From contig NZ_JAHLEC010000037.1 in NCBI RefSeq assembly GCF_018861705.1, forward strand, positions 1 through 32,560: DNA of 32,560 bases, in the 5' to 3' direction. This document shows positions 1 through 7,061 of this stretch, piece by piece (positions within the stretch are counted from its first letter, which is position 1; every line of letters begins with the position of its first letter). The notes beneath the pieces are model-generated. The model had not been told where the DNA came from. It was given only the letters and a program-made list of their open reading frames with translations, and made no database searches. A program made the position numbers and the translations under genes. The DNA comes from Clostridium psychrophilum (GTDB lineage Bacteria > Bacillota > Clostridia > Clostridiales > Clostridiaceae).

Positions 1-31
1 CTTCTTCAGAATAGCCAATTTTACTCACCAT
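1..31 (-). CDS. 5' end of a leftward gene, cut by the window edge
   Basis: Only the start codon and about ten codons are present (reads MVSKIGYSEE). The ATG follows a good ribosome binding site (GAGAGGAG, about 7 nt upstream). The gene is divergent from the multidrug transporter at 261 and a perfect palindrome lies in its leader. That layout is typical of a TetR- or MarR-type repressor controlling a neighbouring efflux pump, but ten residues do not identify the family; the regulator role is inference from context. Confidence 0.5.
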   Translation of the reverse strand, partial: MVSKIGYSEE

Positions 32-63
32 GTTTTATTGCTCCTCTCGTAAAGCCTATACAG

Positions 64-77
64 TATAGTATACTATA
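64..77. promoter_or_regulatory. 14-bp perfect palindrome, candidate operator
   Basis: TATAGTATACTATA is identical to its reverse complement. It lies 33 bp upstream of the leftward partial gene, in the divergent spacer shared with the efflux transporter, where an autoregulated repressor would bind. AT-rich palindromes arise by chance in such DNA, so function is inferred from position. Confidence 0.45.
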
Positions 78-153
78 TTTCTCTCTACGACAACTATCTT
101 AACACATAGGGTAACAGTAATTATTGCAAACAAAGTTTGTATTGATGGACAGT

Positions 154-182
154 CTAATTGTGGTTAGAAGAATTACAATTAG
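154..182. promoter_or_regulatory. 8-bp inverted repeat upstream of the transporter
   Basis: CTAATTGT (154-161) and ACAATTAG (175-182) are exact inverted repeats separated by 13 bp. A TATAAT hexamer at 193-198 follows, so the repeat covers the expected -35 region of a rightward promoter for the transporter. This is a plausible operator; no -35 hexamer is convincing. Confidence 0.35.
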
Positions 183-260
183 TAAGTGTTTATATAATAC
201 TCGCAGCAACATTCTTTATTATTTTAAAATTAGATAATTCTATTGAATGGGGGTAATTTT

Positions 261-1694
261 ATGGGACTTGATAATACCAATATAGTTATAAAAAAGCAGT
301 ATAATATAAAAGCTACTATGGCTGTGCTACTATTCGGAGGGTTTCTATCACTATTCAATGAAACCATATTAAATGTAGCCTTTGCACCACTTATGATAGA
401 TATGAATATTGTAGCTTCCACTGTGCAGTGGCTTTCCACAGGGTATGTGTTAGTAGTTGGCATTCTAATACCTGTAACAGCTTTCCTTATCCATAGCTAC
501 ACTACAAGGCGACTATATTTAACTGCAATGATATTGTTTTTATTAGGAACACTAATGGCTGTAATCTCTTCCTCTTTTACTGCCCTTCTTATTGCAAGAA
601 TGATACAAGCCACAGGTACAGGAATGCTAGTACCTATAATGATGAATACTGCTCTTACAATATCAGCTCCTGAAAAACGTGGCTCAACCATGGGATTATG
701 TGTTTGTGCAATTTTAATAGGACCAGCACTAGGTCCGGTGGTTTCAGGAATATTATTGCAATTTTTTCAATGGCAATCACTATTTATTATATTAATTCCA
801 TTTGTTCTTGTGTCAATAATTGGTGGTATATTGTTTTTACAAAATGTCTCCAAAATAACAAAACCTAAAATTGATTTTCTATCTATTATGCTATCAACTA
901 TAGGCTTTGGTGGCATAATATATGGTATAAGTTCTATAAATGACGCATCAGCAAATAGATCAGTTGTTATTGCATCGTTTACTGTTGGACTAATAGGATT
1001 AATTTTTTTTACTAAGCGTCAATTATTCTTAAAGGAACCAATGTTAGAATTACGTGCATTTAAGCGTCCAATGTTCTTTTTATGTATAATACTTATTATA
1101 ATTATACAAATGGTTCTATTCTCAATGAATGTATTATTACCACTCTTATTGCAAAATGGTTTAAATACGACTCCGCTAACTTCAGCTCTTGTCTTACTTC
1201 CATCGGTTCTTATTAGCGGGCTAACGACACCATTTGCTGGTAAAATTTTTGACAAAATAGGTGGAAAAAAAATAATACCCTTTGGAATTTCAATAATTTG
1301 TATTTTTATGTGGTTATTATCCCGTGTTGAACCAACAACTACTGCGAAAACGATCTCCATATTATATTGTTTTGTAGGTTTTGGCGCAGCACTTGTGATA
1401 CTATCTTCTCAAACAACTGCACTTAATCAATTATCAAGCGAAAACCAAGCTGATGGTATCGCTATAACAAGTACTTCAATGCAGATAGCAGCAGCAATTG
1501 GTTCAACCTTATTTATAGGTCTTATGAGTTCAGGTCAGAATAAATTTTTATGTAATACACTCACTGTAAATCTTCATGAAAATAATATTAAAGCACTATA
1601 TAGTGGTTTCCGCTATTCCATGACAATTGCGGTCATAATCATTTTAATTAGTCTTATACTATCTTTATTTATAAGACAAGAATCTAAAAAGTAA
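261..1694 (+). CDS. MFS multidrug efflux transporter, DHA2 (EmrB/QacA-like) family
   Basis: A 477-residue integral membrane protein, predicted to export drugs or toxic compounds by proton antiport. The length and the spread of hydrophobic segments fit the 14-helix DHA2 group. The antiporter motif C is visible as GPALGPVVSGIL, following the RMIQATGTGMLVP segment, and GKIFDKIGGKK in the second half is the motif-A type cytoplasmic loop. The start is ATG 261, 7 nt after GGGGG (249-253); an upstream in-frame TTG at 243 has no binding site. It is monocistronic and divergent from the partial gene at the window edge, probably its regulator. The substrate cannot be told from sequence. Confidence 0.9.
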   Translation: MGLDNTNIVIKKQYNIKATMAVLLFGGFLSLFNETILNVAFAPLMIDMNIVASTVQWLSTGYVLVVGILIPVTAFLIHSYTTRRLYLTAMILFLLGTLMAVISSSFTALLIARMIQATGTGMLVPIMMNTALTISAPEKRGSTMGLCVCAILIGPALGPVVSGILLQFFQWQSLFIILIPFVLVSIIGGILFLQNVSKITKPKIDFLSIMLSTIGFGGIIYGISSINDASANRSVVIASFTVGLIGLIFFTKRQLFLKEPMLELRAFKRPMFFLCIILIIIIQMVLFSMNVLLPLLLQNGLNTTPLTSALVLLPSVLISGLTTPFAGKIFDKIGGKKIIPFGISIICIFMWLLSRVEPTTTAKTISILYCFVGFGAALVILSSQTTALNQLSSENQADGIAITSTSMQIAAAIGSTLFIGLMSSGQNKFLCNTLTVNLHENNIKALYSGFRYSMTIAVIIILISLILSLFIRQESKK

Positions 1695-1907
1695 CAGTGT
1701 ATCTTATATTAGAGGTAATTATACTAACTTATTAAAACTTATTAGAAAATTCTAAAAAATCAATTGATAAGAAAATAATATATAATTTATAAAAAGTACA
1801 CAAAATAATTTAAATAGACACAATATTGACATCTCTCTGACATTATTTGTGGGCATAACTATTAAAACAAAGAAGTTATAAAAACAAATTAATGAGGAGA
1901 GATTAAA

Positions 1908-2408
1908 ATGGAAAATAAATCTTTAAGAACTAAAATATTAACTGGATTAATTACCGGCGGCATGCTTATATCATCTGTTAGTACAACTTTTGCTTCTACT
2001 AATACAACATTAACCGTTCATAAAAAAGAACATTCAAATGTTGAATGTAGACAAATGGAAATTAAAAAACAACAAGGATTAGATTCAGATTTAAAAAAGC
2101 TTATAACAAACAAGACTCTAACTCAAGATCAAGCAAATAAGGTCAAATCTGCTATAACTAAAGGTCAAGCTTTAAAAAAAGCAGATTTCAAGAAAATTAG
2201 AACAATGACTGAAGTGCAACGTAAAACATATATGAATAGCAAAAGAATAAATCATGTAAATCCTTTAAAGTCTCTTGTTGACAATGGTACTATAAGTCAG
2301 TCTCAAGCAAACAAGGTAATCATTACATGCCATGAAAATCATCACGGCTCTCACCATCATAATCATAATAAAGCAAATAGACCTATGCCAAATGAGAAGA
2401 TTAAATAG
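1908..2408 (+). CDS. secreted protein with two helical repeats and a His-rich tail
   Basis: 166 residues with a Sec signal peptide (KTKIL start, hydrophobic core, likely cleavage after STTFA near residue 29). The mature part carries two similar units, DLKKLITNKTLTQDQANKV and NPLKSLVDNGTISQSQANKV. They resemble the helix-pair unit 'L..LV..GTITQ.QADKV' found in secreted Firmicutes proteins such as the DUF2680/YckD type. The last 30 residues are rich in histidine (HENHHGSHHHNHNK), which suggests metal binding outside the cell. The binding site GAGGAGAG lies just before ATG 1908. Monocistronic, with a strong terminator at 2424. The function is unknown; metal binding is inference. Confidence 0.8.
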   Translation: MENKSLRTKILTGLITGGMLISSVSTTFASTNTTLTVHKKEHSNVECRQMEIKKQQGLDSDLKKLITNKTLTQDQANKVKSAITKGQALKKADFKKIRTMTEVQRKTYMNSKRINHVNPLKSLVDNGTISQSQANKVIITCHENHHGSHHHNHNKANRPMPNEKIK

Positions 2409-2423
2409 TTTAACTATATGTAA

Positions 2424-2462
2424 GAGGAGCATACTAAGTTACTTTGTATGCTCCTTTTATTA
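2424..2462 (+). terminator. rho-independent terminator after the His-rich protein gene
   Basis: AGGAGCATAC (2425-2434) pairs with GTATGCTCCT (2446-2455), a 10-bp stem with an 11-nt loop, and TTTTATTATTT follows. It lies 16 bp after the stop codon. Confidence 0.85.
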
Positions 2463-2495
2463 TTTGTTTATGTTCATTTTCACTTCTCTATAAAT

Positions 2496-2516
2496 CTAAC
2501 ATAATTTTAACATAAT
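2496..2516 (+). promoter_or_regulatory. direct repeat TAACATAAT x2, PHO-box-like
   Basis: TAACATAAT occurs at 2497-2505 and again at 2508-2516, an 11-bp period. Direct TTAACA-type repeats at 11-bp spacing are the known recognition pattern of PhoP-family response regulators in Firmicutes. The pair lies about 70 bp upstream of the GtrA-family gene. Only two half-sites are clear, so this is a suggestion. Confidence 0.3.
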
Positions 2517-2584
2517 CTTTTGCTAATTTTTATAGATTCTTTTGTTACTATAAATATAGATAGATATATAAAGGAGTGAATTAT

Positions 2585-3046
2585 ATGATTAATACTAAAA
2601 ATATTTACAATATAATTATAAATAATGGAAACTTTAAGTGTCTTTCAAAATTTAGTTGTGTAGGCGGTTTAAATACCCTTATTGACTTTGGAGTATTTTC
2701 TTTGCTCAATAGTTTATTTGGTATTAACTATATTATAAGTCAAGTAATTTCCTACTCAAGTGGTACTTTAAATAGTTTTATTTTAAATAAATTTTGGACT
2801 TTTAAAGATACTAAAACGAATAAAAAGACAACGAAAGAAATCATACAATTTATTGTTGTTAATTCAGCCTCTTTAGGTGTAAGTTTGATAGGCTTAAGTA
2901 TATTACTGAAAAATAATTCTATGAATCCTTTCATTGCGAAGATTATTTCAATGGTACTTGCTCAAATAGTTAATTTCTTAGGATACAGATTTTGGGTTTT
3001 TGGTAGCACTATAAAATCAGCAACTAGTAATAAAAAAATAGCTTGA
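2585..3046 (+). CDS. GtrA-family membrane protein
   Basis: 153 residues with four hydrophobic segments and the GtrA signature: FSCVGGLNTLIDFGVFSLL in helix 1, then NSFILNKFWTFKD after helix 2 and NFLGYRFWVF near the C-terminus. GtrA proteins are small membrane proteins thought to move or present lipid-linked sugars for cell-surface polysaccharide or teichoic acid glycosylation. ATG 2585 is preferred: AAGGAG (2571-2576) lies 8 nt upstream, while an in-frame GTG at 2576 overlaps that site. No glycosyltransferase lies beside it, so it acts as a single gene. Substrate unknown. Confidence 0.85.
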   Translation: MINTKNIYNIIINNGNFKCLSKFSCVGGLNTLIDFGVFSLLNSLFGINYIISQVISYSSGTLNSFILNKFWTFKDTKTNKKTTKEIIQFIVVNSASLGVSLIGLSILLKNNSMNPFIAKIISMVLAQIVNFLGYRFWVFGSTIKSATSNKKIA

Positions 3047-3135
3047 CCCTTCTTTTGTTCTATAAAACAATAAAAAGAAGATATTTTTATCTCTATATTC
3101 ATTTACTATATAAATTATGCATTTGCATAAAACGT

Positions 3136-3208
3136 GTTCTAAATAAAATTAATAGACAATTGATATCTAAATATCAGTAGTCTATTAATTTTATTGATAA
3201 TATAGAAC
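3136..3208. repeat. long stacked hairpin between convergent genes
   Basis: A 16-bp perfect stem (AATAAAATTAATAGAC at 3142-3157 with its complement at 3180-3195) encloses a second 6-bp stem (TGATAT/ATATCA, loop CTAA). It is flanked by an outer GTTCTA/TAGAAC pair (3136-3141, 3203-3208) with a one-sided bulge. It lies between the convergent GtrA and ADP-ribosylglycohydrolase genes, so a bidirectional terminator is the simplest reading, although there is no clean T-tract on either side. Confidence 0.55.
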
Positions 3209-3274
3209 TCATATAATCACTTTTATTTTTCTTACAATATATTCCATATAATTTTTATTATAAGGCTTAAATAA

Positions 3275-4162
3275 TTACTGTGCACCCATAATATTTAATT
3301 TTTCTCCTAGTTCTACTAATTTGTCCTTTAGTATTATCTTTTCTTTCCACCTTTTAGGAATACTTGTATATCCATAATAAACACCAGCAAGCCCACCTGC
3401 TATAGCACCTATTGTATCTGGATCACCATATAAATTAACTGCCTCGCAGATTATATCCTCAACATTTGAATTGTTAATGAAACACCATAATGCACACTGA
3501 AATGAATCCACTACATACCCTGAGGCGTTAAGATTTTTTTTACTCATATTGAACACTTTATTGTATTCCTCATGCCCTTCTAGAACTTCTTTTATTGTCT
3601 CTATCTTCTCTCCACCATTTAAATATTTATAAATTATTGTATTATATAAAATGCAAGCCTCCGAAACCTTTACATTATAATGAGTCATATCTGATTGTGC
3701 TTTTGTTATCTCAACCATTTTATCAAACTCTCTATAAAATAAAGGAACAGAAATACATCTCATTAAAGTACCATTGCCTGCATTCATTCCATTTGAATAT
3801 CTAAAAACTCTACGACCTGCTTTATTCCAATCCCCACAATCAATAAATTCACCTATAGCATCTTGACATGTTATTCCGATATCAGTTGGATCAGTCTCAT
3901 ACCATTCAACAAACTTTCTTCCAATTGCTGGTATTGGTGCATTAGGCTCTTCAATGATTCCCTCCCCAACCGCAATTGTCATAACTGTATCATCTGTAAC
4001 TTCTCCAGGTCTTAGCTCCATTTCTCCTCCACCAATTATATCTGTATGAAAGCCATACTTTTTTACTCCTATATATTTGGGAGTAAACTCTAGAGTTGCC
4101 CCTAAAGCATCACCACATGCAATCCCTAATAGTCCACCTAAAACTCTTTCTAATCTTTCCAT
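3275..4162 (-). CDS. ADP-ribosylglycohydrolase (DraG/ARH) family protein
   Basis: 295 residues, the usual length for the family, which removes ADP-ribose from proteins or small molecules using a dinuclear magnesium centre. The metal ligands are visible: GDALGATLE (residues 17-25), TDDT (56-59) and DPDTIGAIAGG (247-257). The family norm for the last is GDTDTIGA, so the first threonine is proline here while both aspartates remain. The binding site AGGGAGGG lies about 6 nt before ATG 4162. No dinitrogenase reductase or DarT-like toxin gene is nearby. It is monocistronic and the target is unknown. Confidence 0.88.
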   Translation of the reverse strand: MERLERVLGGLLGIACGDALGATLEFTPKYIGVKKYGFHTDIIGGGEMELRPGEVTDDTVMTIAVGEGIIEEPNAPIPAIGRKFVEWYETDPTDIGITCQDAIGEFIDCGDWNKAGRRVFRYSNGMNAGNGTLMRCISVPLFYREFDKMVEITKAQSDMTHYNVKVSEACILYNTIIYKYLNGGEKIETIKEVLEGHEEYNKVFNMSKKNLNASGYVVDSFQCALWCFINNSNVEDIICEAVNLYGDPDTIGAIAGGLAGVYYGYTSIPKRWKEKIILKDKLVELGEKLNIMGAQ

Positions 4163-4435
4163 GTTTGTCCCTCCCTTATATTAATTTTCTTTAAACATTA
4201 TTATCTCTTGTAACATTTATTTTAAAATAGCACCCACCAATAATACTTATATTCATTATAAGATTATCGTTTTATCTATAGTATTCTTCAAACCTAGTAT
4301 TGCATTACTTACCTTATTTTCTTTATAAAGTTAATTATTGTTATCATTATAACATTTTTAAAATTTGATTTCTACAACATAGTTACTTTGGTATTAGTAT
4401 TATTTGAATAAATCTAATAAAATATATCTTAACGA
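4163..4435. other. non-coding spacer upstream of the ADP-ribosylglycohydrolase gene
   Basis: This AT-rich stretch lies between two leftward genes and must hold the promoter of the glycohydrolase. I see no convincing -35/-10 pair, no repeat and no small ORF with a ribosome binding site. Confidence 0.5.
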
Positions 4436-4468
4436 CAAAAAAACCGTCAAAATACATTTGGCAGTTTT
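4436..4468 (-). terminator. terminator of thrB
   Basis: Read leftward, AAACTGCCAAA (4467-4457) pairs with TTTGACGGTTT (4451-4441) with one mismatch and one wobble, and a T-run corresponding to A4437-A4443 follows. It lies 13 bp past the thrB stop codon. Confidence 0.7.
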
Positions 4469-4480
4469 AGCATCCCTAAG

Positions 4481-5368
4481 TTATAAATCTATAATTTCTA
4501 GACCACTTTGGTCGATTTCTAAATTAAGAGTTTCCCAATAACCGGATAGACCTTTTAAAAATTCATTCAATTTTTTTTCAGTGCTGTTATCATCTTTTTT
4601 GAGCATTACCATAATTGTTGGTCCAGCCCCACTAAGAAATACTCCTAATGCTTTTGTATCATGAACAAAACTTGTAATTTCTGAATAATTTTCAATTAAA
4701 CCCATTCTATAAGGCTGATGAAGCTTATCTTTACAAGCGAGCTTTACCCCTTCATAATCACCATTAACAAGGGCTACAATGAGCATCGAAACTCTACCCA
4801 CATTAAAAACTGCATCTTTTAAAGGTACTCTTTGAGGGAGCACTGCCCTAGAATCCTCAGTTGCTAACTGTAGTTTAGGAATTAACACACAAAATTTTAT
4901 ACCATCACTAATTGGAATTTTATTATAATGGATAACTCCCTTCGTTATAATGGAAACGGTCATTCCTCCAGCCAATGCAGGAGTAACATTATCAGAATGC
5001 CCTTCAATTTCGCAAGCGAAATTTAATATTTCCTGTTTTGTTAATACATCTCCACAAATTCTATTAGCAGCTGCTATCCCTGCCAATATACATGTAGCAC
5101 TGCTTCCAAGGCCTCCGCTAACTGGTATATCTGTTTTAAATGTTAGCCTAATACCTTTTGGAACTTTTTCAAGTTTTTCAAAAGTTTTTAACATCGAACT
5201 ATAAACCAAGTTATTACTGTTTGCATATTTTTCATCACAACCTAAAATCTCAAGTCCAGTTTCTATCTCTTCAACTATAAATCTATTATAGAGTTTGAAA
5301 GCAACTCCAAGAGTATCTAGTCCAGGTCCCATATTGGCACTTGTAGCAGGCACTTTAACCTCAAACAT
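4481..5368 (-). CDS. thrB: homoserine kinase
   Basis: 295 residues. Phosphorylates homoserine with ATP, the step before threonine synthase. GHMP-kinase motifs are in order: PATSANMGPGLDTLGVAF (7-24), the phosphate loop PVSGGLGSSA (82-91) and the C-terminal LSGAGPT (ending at 251). The length matches bacterial ThrB. hom and thrC are not adjacent, so it stands alone. The start at 5368 is fixed by an in-frame TGA four codons upstream. ThrB itself has no clear binding site; a 17-codon ORF with a strong site ends inside the first thrB codons, so thrB is probably translated by coupling. A TATAAT at 5447-5452 is a candidate -10 element. Confidence 0.95.
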   Translation of the reverse strand: MFEVKVPATSANMGPGLDTLGVAFKLYNRFIVEEIETGLEILGCDEKYANSNNLVYSSMLKTFEKLEKVPKGIRLTFKTDIPVSGGLGSSATCILAGIAAANRICGDVLTKQEILNFACEIEGHSDNVTPALAGGMTVSIITKGVIHYNKIPISDGIKFCVLIPKLQLATEDSRAVLPQRVPLKDAVFNVGRVSMLIVALVNGDYEGVKLACKDKLHQPYRMGLIENYSEITSFVHDTKALGVFLSGAGPTIMVMLKKDDNSTEKKLNEFLKGLSGYWETLNLEIDQSGLEIIDL

Positions 5369-5414
5369 TACTATTCACTACATCTTTTTTACCTATTGCA
5401 CTAAAATAACTCAT
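5361..5414 (-). CDS. 17-codon leader ORF overlapping the thrB start
   Basis: ATG (5414) is preceded at 7 nt by a perfect AGGAGG (5422-5427). It encodes MSYFSAIGKKDVVNSNV and ends with TGA at 5363-5361, inside the first codons of thrB (ATG at 5368-5366), a stop-start overlap in a different frame. The only strong ribosome binding site of the transcript serves this ORF. It has no threonine or isoleucine run, so it is not a classical threonine attenuator peptide. It may be a coupling uORF or the remnant of an upstream gene of a former thr operon. Confidence 0.55.
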   Translation of the reverse strand: MSYFSAIGKKDVVNSNV

Positions 5415-5571
5415 TTAGTAGCCTCCTAATACGACAATTTTTATCAATTATACCATATATAATATACCGTTGGTTCCAAAAATTCAATTAATTAAAACCA
5501 ATTCACCTGTAAAAATACTTATATTAAGTTAATAATTTTTTTAATTATAGCTTTTTATATTAGTTAAGCTT

Positions 5572-5600
5572 TTGCGTTGTTGAGTAAATCATTATATAAT
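5572..5600 (+). promoter_or_regulatory. candidate vegetative promoter of deoR
   Basis: TTGCGT (5572-5577), a 17-bp spacer and TATAAT (5595-5600), 46 bp before the start codon. The -10 is consensus and the -35 matches in its first three bases. Just downstream TATTCCT (5600-5606) and AGGAATA (5627-5633) form an inverted repeat abutting the ribosome binding site. Confidence 0.5.
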
Positions 5601-5646
5601 ATTCCTAAGATTAAAATTAAAATAAAAGGAATAGGTGATTAATCCT

Positions 5647-6582
5647 GTGGATTATGAAAAACAAAAATTAAGTGTTAAAGTGGCAAAACTTTATTATGAA
5701 TCAGATTACAGTCAGCAGCAAATTGCATCACAACTTGGAATATCAAGACCAACTATATCAAGACTTCTTCAATATGCCAAAGAAAGTGGTTATGTTGAAA
5801 TAAATATTATTGATCTATTCACAAGTTTAGATAATATAGCTAAAGAATTAAAAAAGAAATATGGTCTATTAGATGCTCGTGTTGCCTTCTCCCCAAAAGA
5901 TGGTTATGTTTCTAACATAGAATGCATTAGTAAAAAAGCAGCAGAATACTTAGAAGAAATCATAAAAAACGGAGATATTCTTGGAGTAAGTTGGGGAACA
6001 ACAATGTATAAAGTTGCAAAAGAACTTACCTTGCAAAATGTTAAGGATGTAGAGGTTGTTCAGTTAAAAGGTGGCATTAGTCATTCTGAGGTAAATACAT
6101 ATGCATCAGAAACAATTGGACTTTTTGCTAAAGCTTTTCAGACATTGCCAAGATATTTGCCGCTACCGGTGATTTTGGATAATTATATTTTAAGACAAAT
6201 GGTTGAAAAAGACCGTAATATTAAAGATACTATAGAAATGGGTATCAATGCCAATGTAGCAATATTTACAGTTGGTACCGTTAGAGATGACGCTTTACTT
6301 TTCCGCCTAGGTTATTTAAGTGAAGCAGAAAAACAGAATTTAAAACAAAACAGTGTAGGAGACATTTGCTCTCGTTTTTTTAACGAAAATGGTGAAATTT
6401 GTAATGATGAAATTAATAATCGCACCATAGGTATCTCTATAGATGCACTAAAACAGAAAGAAAAATCTATCCTAGTTGCAGGTGGTAAACTAAAATTAAA
6501 AGCAATTCAAGGAGCATTAAAAGGTAAAAATGCTAATGTTTTAATAACAGATCAATATACTGCCAAAAGACTTTTGAAATAA
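5647..6582 (+). CDS. deoR: DeoR-type regulator of the SorC family (deoxyribonucleoside regulator)
   Basis: 311 residues, nearly the length of Bacillus subtilis DeoR (about 313), which it appears to match closely across its whole length. The N-terminal helix-turn-helix is DYSQQQIASQLGISRPTISR. The C-terminal SorC sugar-phosphate sensor domain has VSWGTTMYKVA, VEVVQLKGGISHS, LPRYLPLPV, FTVGTVRDDALLFRLGY and GDICSRFF. DeoR represses deoxynucleoside catabolism and is induced by deoxyribose-5-phosphate. GTG 5647 is preferred because AGGTGATT lies 6 nt upstream and it reproduces the MDxEKQ beginning of the Bacillus protein; GTG 5635 is the alternative. The dra-nupC-pdp genes it would control are not here, so it must act at a distance or have another target. 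Confidence 0.9.
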   Translation: MDYEKQKLSVKVAKLYYESDYSQQQIASQLGISRPTISRLLQYAKESGYVEINIIDLFTSLDNIAKELKKKYGLLDARVAFSPKDGYVSNIECISKKAAEYLEEIIKNGDILGVSWGTTMYKVAKELTLQNVKDVEVVQLKGGISHSEVNTYASETIGLFAKAFQTLPRYLPLPVILDNYILRQMVEKDRNIKDTIEMGINANVAIFTVGTVRDDALLFRLGYLSEAEKQNLKQNSVGDICSRFFNENGEICNDEINNRTIGISIDALKQKEKSILVAGGKLKLKAIQGALKGKNANVLITDQYTAKRLLK

Positions 6583-6703
6583 TATTAAACAGGAGCTTTT
6601 GCAATTCTTTATATTTCAATTAGTTATAATGCAATAAAGCCACTATTAATTCATCAAGTAATTACATAATAAAATACATAATTTAAAACCATAATTCAAA
6701 TAC

Positions 6704-6717
6704 TATACTATAGTATA
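6704..6717. promoter_or_regulatory. 14-bp palindrome upstream of the GSVGG microprotein gene
   Basis: TATACTATAGTATA at about this position is a perfect palindrome, roughly 22 bp before the start codon of the small gene. It could be an operator or a -10 region; AT-rich chance palindromes are common here. Confidence 0.25.
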
Positions 6718-6738
6718 AAATAGTAGGATGGTGTTTTC

Positions 6739-6909
6739 ATGGATGAAAAAATAAATAATGTGAAAAGTAGAACTGAGCAAGCTAATCTTATGGGAATAAA
6801 AACATCTAAGGACATTGATTGGGGAAATTATAGTTCAAAAACTTGTGGTAGCGTCGGTGGCGCCACTAAGGAATCTCCTACAAAAGATGAATCTTCAATT
6901 CTTAAATAA
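6739..6909 (+). CDS. 56-residue SASP-like microprotein with GSVGG motif
   Basis: ATG 6739 follows AGGATGGTG. The hydrophilic product starts MDEKINNVKSRTEQANLMG and contains DIDWGNYSSKTCGSVGGATK. The GSVGG core after a short Ser/Arg-like stretch resembles the signature of alpha/beta-type small acid-soluble spore proteins (…NGSVGGEITKRLV…), which coat spore DNA. The germination-protease region and the second helix of a full SASP are missing, and the tail is only KESPTKDESSILK. It may be a divergent SASP relative or a shortened remnant. The stop codon lies in a perfect palindrome. Coding is well supported by the binding site and composition; function is inferred. Confidence 0.65.
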   Translation: MDEKINNVKSRTEQANLMGIKTSKDIDWGNYSSKTCGSVGGATKESPTKDESSILK

Positions 6910-6957
6910 TAATGTGATTAACCCGCTATAAATTTATAGCGGGTTAATCACATTATT
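6908..6957. terminator. 50-bp perfect palindrome between convergent genes
   Basis: The arms 6908-6932 and 6933-6957 are exact reverse complements (25 bp each, no spacer), with the GC-rich core AACCCGCTATAAA. It overlaps the stop codon of the microprotein gene and lies 104 bp from the end of the convergent dehydrogenase gene, so it can terminate both transcripts. There is no T-tract longer than two on either side, which is unusual for an intrinsic terminator. Confidence 0.7.
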
Positions 6958-7061
6958 GTATGTATCTAAGTTTTATATTTATATATATAATAATACGCGT
7001 TCATAAATATCACAAAAATATTATTCATTGGCAGGCTTTCACTTTAAACCTATCATTTTTG

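Noticed and set aside
3275-4162. DarT-DarG-like toxin-antitoxin pair based on the ADP-ribosylglycohydrolase
   Set aside because: The protein is of the DraG/ARH fold, not a macrodomain, and no ADP-ribosyltransferase gene is adjacent.
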